The translations under genes were made by a program, and so were the position numbers. Below, in pieces: positions 1 through 7,778 of a stretch of 39,643 nucleotides of DNA. The notes under the pieces were generated by a model. It ran no database searches, had not been told where the DNA came from, and saw only the letters and a program-made list of their open reading frames with translations. Source of the stretch: CALCCV01 sp964388665 (GTDB lineage: Bacteria; Bdellovibrionota; Bdellovibrionia; Bdellovibrionales; Bdellovibrionaceae); assembly GCA_964388665.1 (NCBI GenBank), contig CAYMBJ010000036.1:1-39643 (forward strand), in the 5' to 3' direction. Within the stretch, counting starts at the first letter, position 1; each line of letters starts with the position of its first letter.

Positions 1-2
1 AG

Positions 3-872
3 CTAAATCAACCGGCTCTCTTGCCGACTTTCAACTAAAAATGAAATTTCTCCCATATGTTGTAACTGCTCATAACGAGGTTTTGCCGCTAAGCATGTTT
101 TCCAATGTGCGACCCAAGGTTGATCGCAGAAATCAATCATGGCTGCAGCTTGCTCGCTTTGTTTAGTAAAATAGGCCGAGCACCCAATAGTTGTTGCCTC
201 ATTTAACAACGCAGACGTGTCATCGCTGCTGTCACGACATTGCTCCCATACTCTGGTTTGCCACTCAATTCCAGCTTCAGATGCGTCCACACAGGCCTTT
301 CCGCTATTTCTTGCGCAGAATGGGTTGCCATCTCGATCTAACCCCGCACCGGTTAGTGCGCAAAACTTTTTACCTTCTGTCCAGCACCGATCTTTGATTT
401 TCTGCTGAAGTTCTGGAGTCAAATACGATATATCTGGCTCTTTGTCCCACGTGCTAGGGTCGTTTGATGGACAGAGATAAGTCTCTAAGTTATTCACGCA
501 AGACAACATGGTTGCGTCATTCTCATCCGCCCAGGCCTTTGGAAAAAGTAAATCAAGCGATGAGGTGGATCTGCTTTTCTTGAGTTTGGTTTCCAATTCG
601 GCGGCGAAGTGGAGGTTAAATTTGAAATACTCCCTGACCAAAGATTTTGGTAGGTGCATCAGTCGCGGGTAGTGGGCGAAGTGATTGAAGCGTGGTTTTT
701 TGGTCTGCGCGGTCGTGGCGTTTTTCGAATTTACTTTTGTGCTTGCCTTCGCGCCTGCTTGTGCACTTGCTTGGCGCACTGTGGGTTTTTTTGCCAGAAG
801 CAGTTCAGAGCTTAGAAAGATGATTGAAAATGCCAACATAATTGAAGACAAACTCTTTGCTTGTGAACGCAT
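3..872 (-). CDS. Cysteine-rich secreted protein, unknown function
   Basis: I do not recognise a family. The 289-residue product starts with a hydrophobic Sec-type signal sequence (about residues 8-27) followed by a basic, Ala/Thr/Lys-rich stretch to about residue 60. The remainder contains ten cysteines spread over about residues 124-262, enough for five disulfides, which fits an exported folded domain. The ATG is preceded by a good Shine-Dalgarno (GGAGG, 5-6 nt upstream). The stop lies almost at the window edge, so the downstream neighbour is not visible. The leader contains a strong inverted repeat (886-940). It lies 120 bp downstream of the zinc hydrolase gene on the same strand but is separated from it by a 13-bp stem-loop, so it is probably a separate transcription unit. 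Confidence 0.75.
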   Translation of the reverse strand: MRSQAKSLSSIMLAFSIIFLSSELLLAKKPTVRQASAQAGAKASTKVNSKNATTAQTKKPRFNHFAHYPRLMHLPKSLVREYFKFNLHFAAELETKLKKSRSTSSLDLLFPKAWADENDATMLSCVNNLETYLCPSNDPSTWDKEPDISYLTPELQQKIKDRCWTEGKKFCALTGAGLDRDGNPFCARNSGKACVDASEAGIEWQTRVWEQCRDSSDDTSALLNEATTIGCSAYFTKQSEQAAAMIDFCDQPWVAHWKTCLAAKPRYEQLQHMGEISFLVESRQESRLI

Positions 873-885
873 AGTGAACCTCCGT

Positions 886-940
886 AAACCTAGTCGATGA
901 GTGATTCGGAAAATTTTGGACTCATCTTGAGACTAGGTTT
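886..940 (-). promoter_or_regulatory. Long interrupted hairpin in the leader of the cysteine-rich gene
   Basis: Positions 886-895 (AAACCTAGTC) pair perfectly with 931-940, and 896-902 (GATGAGT) pair with 920-926. A 4-nt bulge (927-930) lies on one side and the loop is 17 nt. The structure ends 14 nt upstream of the ATG of the 3-872 gene. No T-run follows it on the minus strand, so it looks more like a leader structure or operator than a classical terminator. Function is inferred only from position. Confidence 0.5.
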
Positions 941-954
941 TTAAAGGGTGTTGA

Positions 955-989
955 GAATCAGTTCAGAACAAGGTGATCTGAACTGATTC
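955..989. terminator. Perfect 13-bp stem-loop after the importer/hydrolase operon
   Basis: Positions 955-967 (GAATCAGTTCAGA) are the exact reverse complement of 977-989, with a 9-nt loop. It lies just past the stop of the zinc hydrolase gene, where a terminator or 3'-end-protecting hairpin is expected. A short T-run follows only about 15 nt further on the minus strand, so it is not a textbook intrinsic terminator. Confidence 0.5.
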
Positions 990-991
990 GC

Positions 992-2137
992 CTATTTATT
1001 TTCTGTAGCAGTTACTGGATAATAGTCGGGGATCACGAAATCAGGTGTGAAGGGAAAAGTATAGAGTCTGTATTTGCTTAGGTCGAGGGAACCGAGAGAG
1101 GCATAGGCTTCGTCCCATAAGATTGCCAGGAGCTTTGCCGAGCGGGCCATTTCTAGAGTGATGAGATCTGAATAAACATCAAGACCGACCTTTGTAGACT
1201 GGCGCTTGGCGGGAGTTTTTAGGGTCAGGCCGTTCTCGTCCTTTGTTGAAGAGGGCTCAATGATAGGGTCCAATTTGTAGAGCAGAGGCAGTTCGCTGAT
1301 GGCCACAACGCTCATTTGGCGCATTCTTTCGACAGCTGTGCCTTTTTCAAACAACTCCGGTGCATGGAGTGTCTTTGCTTTGGCTACAATCGCTACAATC
1401 AAGCTTTCGGAAAATTCGGCAACAACACCCGTCTCGTAATAGCCATGCAGACCGCCGTGGCCGACTCCGTAACCATCATAGTCTGCGGTGTTGTGCATAG
1501 GTTGGCTAACATCGCCGACGAAATGGCCCATCTCGCCCATAAAGTTCATCATCTGATAGATGGCCAGTGCAGTGGGATCAGGAACTGGTGCACTCAAGGG
1601 TGCGGTACCAGTTGGAGCAAGAGGGCTTTCTTTGGGCTTCTTTGTTGCAAAAATTGGTTTGATCTTTTGAATTTCGCGCATGAACTGATCGACGCGCCAC
1701 CAGACGGAGCCCAGATCATTAGGGATCGATTGAATCGTCTCTCCGGGTTTGAATTCGTTGCCCTTACCGGTAAAGAGGCGAATGATCTCTTTGTAATCAA
1801 GCGGAACTTTGTCGAGAGAAAGTCCTATCACCTCGGGATTGATATAGTGGGTGGGTGCGTTGATAGCGACGATCTCGGGGCTCAGATCTCGCCAAGACGT
1901 ATCAGGAACATTGCAAAGGTGACCAATCATAAAATTTCGGGTCTTTAAGAAAATTTTTAAGTTTTCATCTTTAACCAAGTGCGTGGCCGCATCGCAAATC
2001 GTGTAATGACCGCGCCCGCCCCAAGCCTGTGCGCTCAGTGAACCGCCAAAAAGAATGCTGACAAAACTCAACATGGCCAAAACCGATTTTCGTGTCGAAC
2101 CTAGCTTACGAACAGATACCATCGAAATGCGATTCAT
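992..2137 (-). CDS. Secreted zinc-dependent hydrolase, S1/P1 nuclease / phospholipase C fold
   Basis: The 381-residue product has a signal peptide ending SAQA at residue 38. Cleavage there exposes the N-terminal Trp that is a zinc ligand in this fold: mature W1-GGRG-H6, the S1/P1 nuclease spacing. Further ligand motifs are Asp near mature residue 41-46, His in APTHYIN, then GHFVGDVSQPMH (H-x3-D-x5-H) and LHGYYE (H-x3-E). The final Glu is typical of bacterial zinc phospholipase C, whereas S1/P1 nucleases use Asp, so substrate class is not settled by motifs. I chose ATG 2137 because GAGGGGG lies just upstream and the signal peptide follows directly. It is the last gene behind a nucleoside-type ABC importer with a 25-bp gap, which favours a nuclease feeding that importer. 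Confidence 0.75.
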   Translation of the reverse strand: MNRISMVSVRKLGSTRKSVLAMLSFVSILFGGSLSAQAWGGRGHYTICDAATHLVKDENLKIFLKTRNFMIGHLCNVPDTSWRDLSPEIVAINAPTHYINPEVIGLSLDKVPLDYKEIIRLFTGKGNEFKPGETIQSIPNDLGSVWWRVDQFMREIQKIKPIFATKKPKESPLAPTGTAPLSAPVPDPTALAIYQMMNFMGEMGHFVGDVSQPMHNTADYDGYGVGHGGLHGYYETGVVAEFSESLIVAIVAKAKTLHAPELFEKGTAVERMRQMSVVAISELPLLYKLDPIIEPSSTKDENGLTLKTPAKRQSTKVGLDVYSDLITLEMARSAKLLAILWDEAYASLGSLDLSKYRLYTFPFTPDFVIPDYYPVTATENK

Positions 2138-2162
2138 TTTTTCCCCCTCTATTTTGTTTGCT

Positions 2163-3047
2163 TCAGTGCCCCAGATCCACGTTTCCGAGTGCCTTTGGTG
2201 GCGTACTCTTACCCACAAAACCTGCCAAAGCACAAATTGTAATTATGTAGGGAAGGGCTTGCAAAAGCTGAACAGGAACCACGACGCCGCCCAGAGCCAC
2301 ACCTTGCAATCGAATTTGTAAGGCTTCGGCTGCTCCAAAAAACAGACAGGCAATGCAAGTAGGAATGGGACGCCATTTGCCAAAGATCAATGCTGCGAGT
2401 GACATGAAGCCGCGACCGCCGCTCATCAGGGGCGAGTAGCTTGAGCCCAGAACAATGGCCAGGGTCGCGCCGCCCCAGCCCGCCAGGCCACCGCACATCA
2501 GCAGCGAAAGCATGCGCACTTTGGTGAGAGAAACGCCACTTGTGGTGAGCGACAAGGGACTTTCCCCCGCCATACGCAGATTGAGTCCACCGCGCGTATT
2601 TTGTAGAAAGAAATGAGTCGCCGGCACCAAGAGCAGTGCCAAGAAGTAGGGCCACATTCCGGGGCGCAGTTCAATATCAATATTCGGTGTGGACCCCGTC
2701 GAACCATAAAAGCCTTTGTTCAAAAGAGGAATCAGGCCCATCACCAAAATGTTAAAGGCCATACCGCTGACAATCTGATCTGAACGATTCCACACGGTAA
2801 AAATTCCATAAAAGAGCGCTGCGAGTGCGCCGACTACAAAAGCTGCGATCCATCCCAACGTGGTGGAGTGAAAGGTATAGGCAATGGCTGCGCTCGAAAA
2901 GGCACCACAGAGCATGAGGCCTTCGAGAGCGATGTTGATAACCCCTGCCCGTTCTGAATACAGTCCACCAAAGCTCGTAAAGACCAGTGGAGTGGCTAAG
3001 CGAATTGCCGACAAAAGAAATCCAATAACGAAAATATCAGAGGTCAT
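2163..3047 (-). CDS. BMP-type (nucleoside) ABC transporter permease 2
   Basis: A very hydrophobic protein of 294 residues with about eight to nine membrane segments. It resembles the second permease of CUT2/BMP-type nucleoside importers (NupQ/YufQ family). The N-terminal signature FTSFGGLYSERAGVINIALEG is characteristic of this permease family. The start is set at ATG 3047, which overlaps the stop of the preceding permease as ATGA and has AAGGGGAG just upstream; an upstream in-frame start would overlap further without a better ribosome-binding site. It pairs with the 3044-4105 product to form the membrane channel. Substrate (nucleosides or purines) is inferred from family, not proven by sequence. 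Confidence 0.88.
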   Translation of the reverse strand: MTSDIFVIGFLLSAIRLATPLVFTSFGGLYSERAGVINIALEGLMLCGAFSSAAIAYTFHSTTLGWIAAFVVGALAALFYGIFTVWNRSDQIVSGMAFNILVMGLIPLLNKGFYGSTGSTPNIDIELRPGMWPYFLALLLVPATHFFLQNTRGGLNLRMAGESPLSLTTSGVSLTKVRMLSLLMCGGLAGWGGATLAIVLGSSYSPLMSGGRGFMSLAALIFGKWRPIPTCIACLFFGAAEALQIRLQGVALGGVVVPVQLLQALPYIITICALAGFVGKSTPPKALGNVDLGH

Positions 3048-4105
3048 GCTGCGCTCCCCTTTCGTGCTTGGCGCATTTTCGTCCAATACTGCCTTAGACC
3101 ATGCATGATTTGCCCATCAAAGGCGATCACAGAAAGCAGCACGCAGCCCTGAATCACTTTCGAAAAATCTCGGGTGATGGATTCGGTTTCGATATCAAGA
3201 TCCATGGCGCCCTTGTGCAAGACTGCAAATAACAGGGCAGAGGGAATGCAACTCCAAATTCGCTTTCGCGCCAGCAGGGCCACTGCGATTCCCATAAATC
3301 CATAATCAGGAGAAAAACCCAATTTATATTGCCCAGCACTGCCGAGGACTTCATTCATTGCCACTAAGCCTGCGCAAGCTCCACCCAAACAAAAGGCCGC
3401 GATTTGTGCTCGATCTACCGAGATTCCCGAGCGCTTTGCCGCATCCGAATTCATTCCGGAGGCGCGAATGCGAAAACCAATGGCCGATTTTTCGATAAAC
3501 AGATGCAAGGTATAGCAGAGCAGGATGGCGACAACAAAGGTAATATTGATCGGTGAGCCATCAAAGTAAGAAGTGAGAGGATCCCAGGTTGCAAACTGGT
3601 AGCTGGCGCCGATCTTGAGAGTTTCCGGATTTTGTGAATTGGGATTGGGAAAGACATTGACGGCGAAATACGAAGTCAACGCAGCAGCGATAAAGTTCAA
3701 CATGATGGTGATAACAACTTCGTGCGCATCCCGTTTGACTTTGAGATAGGCACTGATCCAAGCCCAAAAGGCGCCTGCCGCGGCGGCCACCAGCGCTGCA
3801 AAGATCCACGAAAAGGGACTTGGCAACTGTGGCAAGAGGATTCCGCACACGGCCGCAGCCATACAACCCACCAGCATCTGGCCTTCGCCACCAATATTAA
3901 AAATTCCCGCCCGATACGGCAGGGCCACAGCCAGGCCTGTGAGAAGTAGAGGCGTCATATAAAAGAGAGTGAGACCCAGATCATATTTGGTGGCGGTTGA
4001 GCTTAAAAACAAAACCTTGAAAACAAGCACGGGGCTCTCGCCCATCAGTGCGACCAACAGGCCAGACAAGAGAAGTCCACAAAGGAGGCCAAGTGTCGAT
4101 TTCAC
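3044..4105 (-). CDS. BMP-type (nucleoside) ABC transporter permease 1
   Basis: 353 residues with about nine membrane helices, matching the first permease of nucleoside-type importers (NupP/YufP family; TGLAVALPYRAGIFNIGGEGQ is the family signature near residue 57). Translation starts at GTG 4105, which overlaps the ATPase stop as GTGA and has AAAGGGG upstream, indicating translational coupling. Its stop overlaps the start of the second permease in the same way. It acts in the inner membrane with the 2163-3047 permease and the 4102-5661 ATPase. Confidence 0.88.
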   Translation of the reverse strand: MKSTLGLLCGLLLSGLLVALMGESPVLVFKVLFLSSTATKYDLGLTLFYMTPLLLTGLAVALPYRAGIFNIGGEGQMLVGCMAAAVCGILLPQLPSPFSWIFAALVAAAAGAFWAWISAYLKVKRDAHEVVITIMLNFIAAALTSYFAVNVFPNPNSQNPETLKIGASYQFATWDPLTSYFDGSPINITFVVAILLCYTLHLFIEKSAIGFRIRASGMNSDAAKRSGISVDRAQIAAFCLGGACAGLVAMNEVLGSAGQYKLGFSPDYGFMGIAVALLARKRIWSCIPSALLFAVLHKGAMDLDIETESITRDFSKVIQGCVLLSVIAFDGQIMHGLRQYWTKMRQARKGSAA

Positions 4106-5661
4106 TCGATCCCCTTTCCCACCATCGCGAGGCCAATCTGTCTCTCATCAAAAATTCCATTTTTGCGCTGAAACTGCCCTGTCCACTGCCCTTGGTGCAA
4201 AACAAAAATACGATCTGAAAGAGCCAAGATTTCGTCAAGCTCAGAAGAAACCAGCAAAATGGCTGAGCCGGTCTCACTCAATTGCAACAGGCTTTGATGA
4301 ATTTCGAAGATTGCGCCAATGTCCACACCCCGGGTGGGATGAGCGGCAACCAGAACTTGAGGTCGATCAGAAATCTCTCGTCCCACCACGAACTTCTGTT
4401 GATTGCCACCTGAAAAATTGCAGATAGGCAATTGCGACTGAGCGGGAGAGACTTTAAAGTCCTCGACGATTTTATCAGTCAAGATGGCAATTTTTTGTTT
4501 TTGCAAAAAACCAAATTTTTGAATTGGCCTGAAAAAGGAGTGCGTGAGCAGCCAGTTTTCTTGCAAGCTCATTTCGGGAACCACTCCCCAGCGCAAGCGA
4601 TCCTCCGGTAGTGCGCGGATTCCCAGTTCGCGAATCCTTTGTGCTGACCAAGAAACTTTGCCAAAAATGATGCGATCCAAAATACTGATCTCCCCGTCGA
4701 TACGGATCAGATCGCGCGGATCCAGCAGTGCGCGAAGCAAGAGATCTTGGCCGTTGCCTTCCACTCCGGCCACACCGACGATCTCACCAGGAAATAGCTC
4801 CAGGTTGAGCTTGGTAATCTTTTGCTCACCCAGTTCTGCCGAGAGGTTCTTTATCTCAACCAAGTTTTTGCGACCCTGGCCATCCATCTGGCGCCGACTG
4901 CGGTTGATGGCGCTGTCGCCACGACTTGAGGTTTGCACTTGGTGACCGGTCATAGCGACGGCAAGCTCTTCGATCGAAGTGCTCTTCACGTCAGCGTTGA
5001 AAACAGTGCGGCCCTTTCTTAAAACAGTGACCTGATCAGCCAGCGCCATCACCTCTTTGAGTTTGTGGGTGATGATGATGATGGTTGTTCCGCTGGCTTT
5101 GAGTTTTTTGAGCTGCACAAAAAATGCCTGAATCTCTTGCGGTGTCAAGACGGCTGTGGGTTCATCCAAAATGAGCAGCTTTGGCGAATGAAGCAGCGAT
5201 TTCAAAATCTCCACCCGCTGCTGCTCGCCCACACTCAAATCTTTAATTGGACGAAGCAGTGGCAACTCCATGCCATAGTGACTCGCAAGCTCAGCGATGA
5301 GTGCTTGTTCTTTTTTGTGATTTATTAATTGGAGAGCTCCGCGCTTGTCGCGCTTTTGCAAGATGATGTTGTCCAAGGCCGAGAGATTTTCTGCAAGCAT
5401 GAAATGCTGGTGAACCATACCAATTCCAGCAGCAATGGCGTCGCGACTGGAGCGAAATTTTACCGGGTGCCCTTGCCAAAGGATCTTTCCTTGATCGGCG
5501 GGCTGCAAGCCAAAGAGAATTTTCATGGTTGTGGATTTACCAGCACCGTTTTCGCCAACCAGAGCGTGAATGCTTCCTGCCTGCACGTCAAAGGTCACAT
5601 CTTCGCAGGCGAAAACATTGCCGAATGACTTCGTGATATTTTGGAAAGACAAAATACTCAT
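4102..5661 (-). CDS. BMP-type (nucleoside) ABC transporter ATPase, two nucleotide-binding domains
   Basis: 519 residues with two fused ABC domains, as in NupO/YufO and sugar CUT2 ATPases. Domain 1 has Walker A GENGAGKST (residues 36-44), signature LSVGEQQ (142-148) and Walker B LLILDEP (162-168). Domain 2 has a degenerate Walker A (GVEGNGQD), the signature NFSGGNQQK, and a Walker B in which the usual DEP is AHP followed by TRGVDIGA. That pattern is normal for the second half of this subfamily. It lies 21 bp after the binding-protein gene and overlaps the first permease by 4 nt. The Shine-Dalgarno is weak, so translation may depend on coupling to the upstream gene. Confidence 0.92.
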   Translation of the reverse strand: MSILSFQNITKSFGNVFACEDVTFDVQAGSIHALVGENGAGKSTTMKILFGLQPADQGKILWQGHPVKFRSSRDAIAAGIGMVHQHFMLAENLSALDNIILQKRDKRGALQLINHKKEQALIAELASHYGMELPLLRPIKDLSVGEQQRVEILKSLLHSPKLLILDEPTAVLTPQEIQAFFVQLKKLKASGTTIIIITHKLKEVMALADQVTVLRKGRTVFNADVKSTSIEELAVAMTGHQVQTSSRGDSAINRSRRQMDGQGRKNLVEIKNLSAELGEQKITKLNLELFPGEIVGVAGVEGNGQDLLLRALLDPRDLIRIDGEISILDRIIFGKVSWSAQRIRELGIRALPEDRLRWGVVPEMSLQENWLLTHSFFRPIQKFGFLQKQKIAILTDKIVEDFKVSPAQSQLPICNFSGGNQQKFVVGREISDRPQVLVAAHPTRGVDIGAIFEIHQSLLQLSETGSAILLVSSELDEILALSDRIFVLHQGQWTGQFQRKNGIFDERQIGLAMVGKGIE

Positions 5662-5682
5662 GTGTTTTTGCTTGAAGAGTTG

Positions 5683-6735
5683 TTATTGTTTTTTATAAAA
5701 ATCAGGAACCGTAATTTTACCGCTGACGATTTGTCTCTTTATCTCATTCACTTTTTCACGGATGCCAGCATCCAAAATCTGCTTGTTGTGCTCATCAAAG
5801 GCGTAATCAATTCCTTGGTCTTTTAAGCCAAAGCGATGCACTCCGGATTGGAAATTGCCTTTTTGCGCCTCTTTGATCGTGTCGTAAACAGCCAGGTCAA
5901 CGCGCTTTAACATGCTCGTAAGGATAAAGCCTGGCTTCATCCAATTTTGGTTGCTGTCGACACCAATTGCGAAGCGCTTTTTTTCTTCAGTGGCATCGAA
6001 GGCACCCGTGCCTGAAGCGCCTGCAGCAACAAAAATCACATCCACTCCCGCACCAAATTGGCTCAGGGCCAGCTCTTTGGCCTTTGTAGGGTTGTTCCAA
6101 GCATCATTGGTGACACCAATGTAGTTTTCTGTGACTGTCACTTTGGGGGCGACGTGTTTCGCGCCCGCCGCATACCCCATGGCAAATCGACGAATCAATG
6201 GAATGTCCATGCCACCAATAAAACCCACTTTTTGCGATTTTGATTTGAGTGCGGCGATGGCTCCCATTAAAAATGAGCCCTCGTGCTCTTCAAACAGCAA
6301 GGCCTTAACATTAGGAGCTGTGACATCACCGTCCACAATCGCAAAATTCACATCAGGAAACTGTGCTGCGATTTTCTTTACGGCCTCGGTCTGTGCGAAA
6401 CCCACGCCGATGATCAGATCGTATTTCTTCTTTGCAAAAGATCGATGTAAGTTTTCAATGGCGTTGTTATCTGTGGCTTCAACATACTTGAGATCAATTT
6501 TTAAATCTTTTTCGGCCTTAGTGGCGCCATCATAAGCGGCAGCATTGAAAGACTTGTCGTCTTTTCCACCCTTATCCAAAACCAATGCGACTTTGAAAGG
6601 GTTGGCTTGCGCTGATTTTGCCAACGCGGCCATCGAAACGCTAACGGCAATCGTTAGGCAGCTGACGAGAAGTAAAGGCAGAAAATCTAGCCGAAAGGTG
6701 AAAGCAGAAGTGAATCTAGAAATTTTCTTTTGCAT
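5683..6735 (-). CDS. BMP-family substrate-binding protein (nucleoside importer)
   Basis: 350 residues of the BMP/PnrA/Med family, the periplasmic binding component of purine-nucleoside ABC importers. The family motif DKGGKDDKSFNAAAYDG lies near residues 54-70, followed by the IIGVGFAQTEAV and FAIVDGDV segments. The N-terminus has a long hydrophobic signal. LVSC could be read as a lipobox, but the hydrophobic run continues past the Cys and ends at SAQA, so signal-peptidase I cleavage also fits. ATG 6735 has GGGAG upstream. It is the first gene of a five-gene minus-strand operon ending with the zinc hydrolase. The 230-bp leader shares a divergent control region with trmO. Confidence 0.9.
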   Translation of the reverse strand: MQKKISRFTSAFTFRLDFLPLLLVSCLTIAVSVSMAALAKSAQANPFKVALVLDKGGKDDKSFNAAAYDGATKAEKDLKIDLKYVEATDNNAIENLHRSFAKKKYDLIIGVGFAQTEAVKKIAAQFPDVNFAIVDGDVTAPNVKALLFEEHEGSFLMGAIAALKSKSQKVGFIGGMDIPLIRRFAMGYAAGAKHVAPKVTVTENYIGVTNDAWNNPTKAKELALSQFGAGVDVIFVAAGASGTGAFDATEEKKRFAIGVDSNQNWMKPGFILTSMLKRVDLAVYDTIKEAQKGNFQSGVHRFGLKDQGIDYAFDEHNKQILDAGIREKVNEIKRQIVSGKITVPDFYKKQ

Positions 6736-6872
6736 TATTTTTCTCCCAAAGGAAAAGCTCGAAATTTCAGACAGTTGATACCGGCTGCAAGCTAGCCGCA
6801 GGGCCGCTCATTATCAAGCTCTATGCAAAAATTTCTTAGGAGTGCTTGCTGGATATTCTGGCGCTGTAAAAA

Positions 6873-6901
6873 TTGACAATTTCACGAATAGGCAATATGA
6901 A
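6873..6901 (+). promoter_or_regulatory. Predicted sigma-70-type promoter for trmO
   Basis: TTGACA at 6873-6878 and TATGAA at 6896-6901 are separated by 17 nt. The -35 box is perfect, the -10 matches four of six positions, and the spacing is ideal. It points to a transcription start around 6908 and a leader of about 55-60 nt before trmO. The call is by eye and assumes a housekeeping sigma factor of the usual type. Confidence 0.5.
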
Positions 6902-6965
6902 GAGGGGCACGTGAACTGGCGGAAGCTTTCTTGTCTACAAACCTAAGGCGACATAGGGGACATTT

Positions 6966-7712
6966 TTGAAGGAAAAGATAGAACTTTCGGTCATTGGTAC
7001 AGTCTCTTCTTGTTTTAAGCAAAAATTCGGAGTGCCTCGCCAATCACTTATCACCAATGCTGATGCCATTATCACGTTGGCTCCTCAAGTGCAGCCAGAG
7101 ATTTCCTTGCAGGGTCTCGACGAGTTTTCTTATGTGTGGATCATTTACCACTTCCATAAAAACTCCAACGAGCGCTTTCACGCAAAGGTGCATCCGCCGC
7201 GCATGGGTGGTGAGAGCCAAGGTCTTTTTGCGACTCGCTCGCCCCATCGGCCCAATCCCATTGGGTTGTCGTTGGTCAAGCTAGAGAAGATCGAAGGCAA
7301 TGAGGTCTTTGTATCGGGTGTGGACTTTATCGAGGGAACACCAATATTGGACATCAAGCCCTATCTTCCAGAGGTGGAAAGTCGCCCCTTTGCAAAGAGT
7401 GGTTGGTTAAAGAGTGTGAATTTGCCTGACGTAAAGGTGGAATTTGCGGAAGCCGCGAAGCAAGAGCTCGAAGCCGTGATTGGCGGTGCAGGTGCGGACA
7501 AGACGCGAGAGCTGATCTCCAGTCTTGTGGCGTTGGATCCCCGCCCCAATCTTTACAAAGGCTCCGAAGGCAAAGAGTCGAAATATCGCGAAGACCATGT
7601 GTTTCGGCTGCATGACTTAGATATTACCTTTCGCTTTGAAAGCGCCGACCTCGCGCAAGTGATTAAGATACAAAAAATAAATAATGAATTGCACAATCCA
7701 GAATTGTCTTAG
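6966..7712 (+). CDS. trmO: tRNA (adenine(37)-N6)-methyltransferase TrmO (TsaA/YaeB family)
   Basis: 248 residues. TrmO uses S-adenosylmethionine to methylate N6 of t6A37 in threonine tRNAs, forming m6t6A. The N-terminal beta-barrel UPF0066 domain is clear: IGTVSSCF at the start, the conserved GLDEFSYVWIIYHFH segment near residue 49, and the signature FATRSPHRPNPIGLSLVKL near 87-105. The C-terminal domain includes DPRPNLYK, also typical of full-length TrmO. The best start is TTG 6966, with GGGGA about 5 nt upstream; no ATG lies close enough to keep the complete first strand. A sigma-70-like promoter lies 65-90 nt upstream. It is divergent from the BMP importer operon. Confidence 0.92.
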   Translation: MKEKIELSVIGTVSSCFKQKFGVPRQSLITNADAIITLAPQVQPEISLQGLDEFSYVWIIYHFHKNSNERFHAKVHPPRMGGESQGLFATRSPHRPNPIGLSLVKLEKIEGNEVFVSGVDFIEGTPILDIKPYLPEVESRPFAKSGWLKSVNLPDVKVEFAEAAKQELEAVIGGAGADKTRELISSLVALDPRPNLYKGSEGKESKYREDHVFRLHDLDITFRFESADLAQVIKIQKINNELHNPELS

Positions 7713-7778
7713 GGGTGAATTCTCGCTAATACCAATTCGACTTAATCGTAGACTGAACAGCGCGCAGAGGGAGTATTC

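Noticed and set aside
1316..1948. A 210-codon open frame on the plus strand
   Set aside because: It lies entirely antisense to the zinc hydrolase gene, has a composition typical of a reverse-complement frame, and has no ribosome-binding site. The hydrolase frame carries all the conserved metal ligands.
6736..6965. Possible purine riboswitch before the nucleoside-type importer
   Set aside because: Only a short CGGCT/AGCCG hairpin is visible. The conserved purine-riboswitch junction bases were not found by eye.
7729..7750. Second copy of the 9594-9719 element
   Set aside because: Only a partial resemblance to one arm (TACCAATTCGACTTA) exists, with no matching second arm. Probably coincidence or a heavily decayed remnant.
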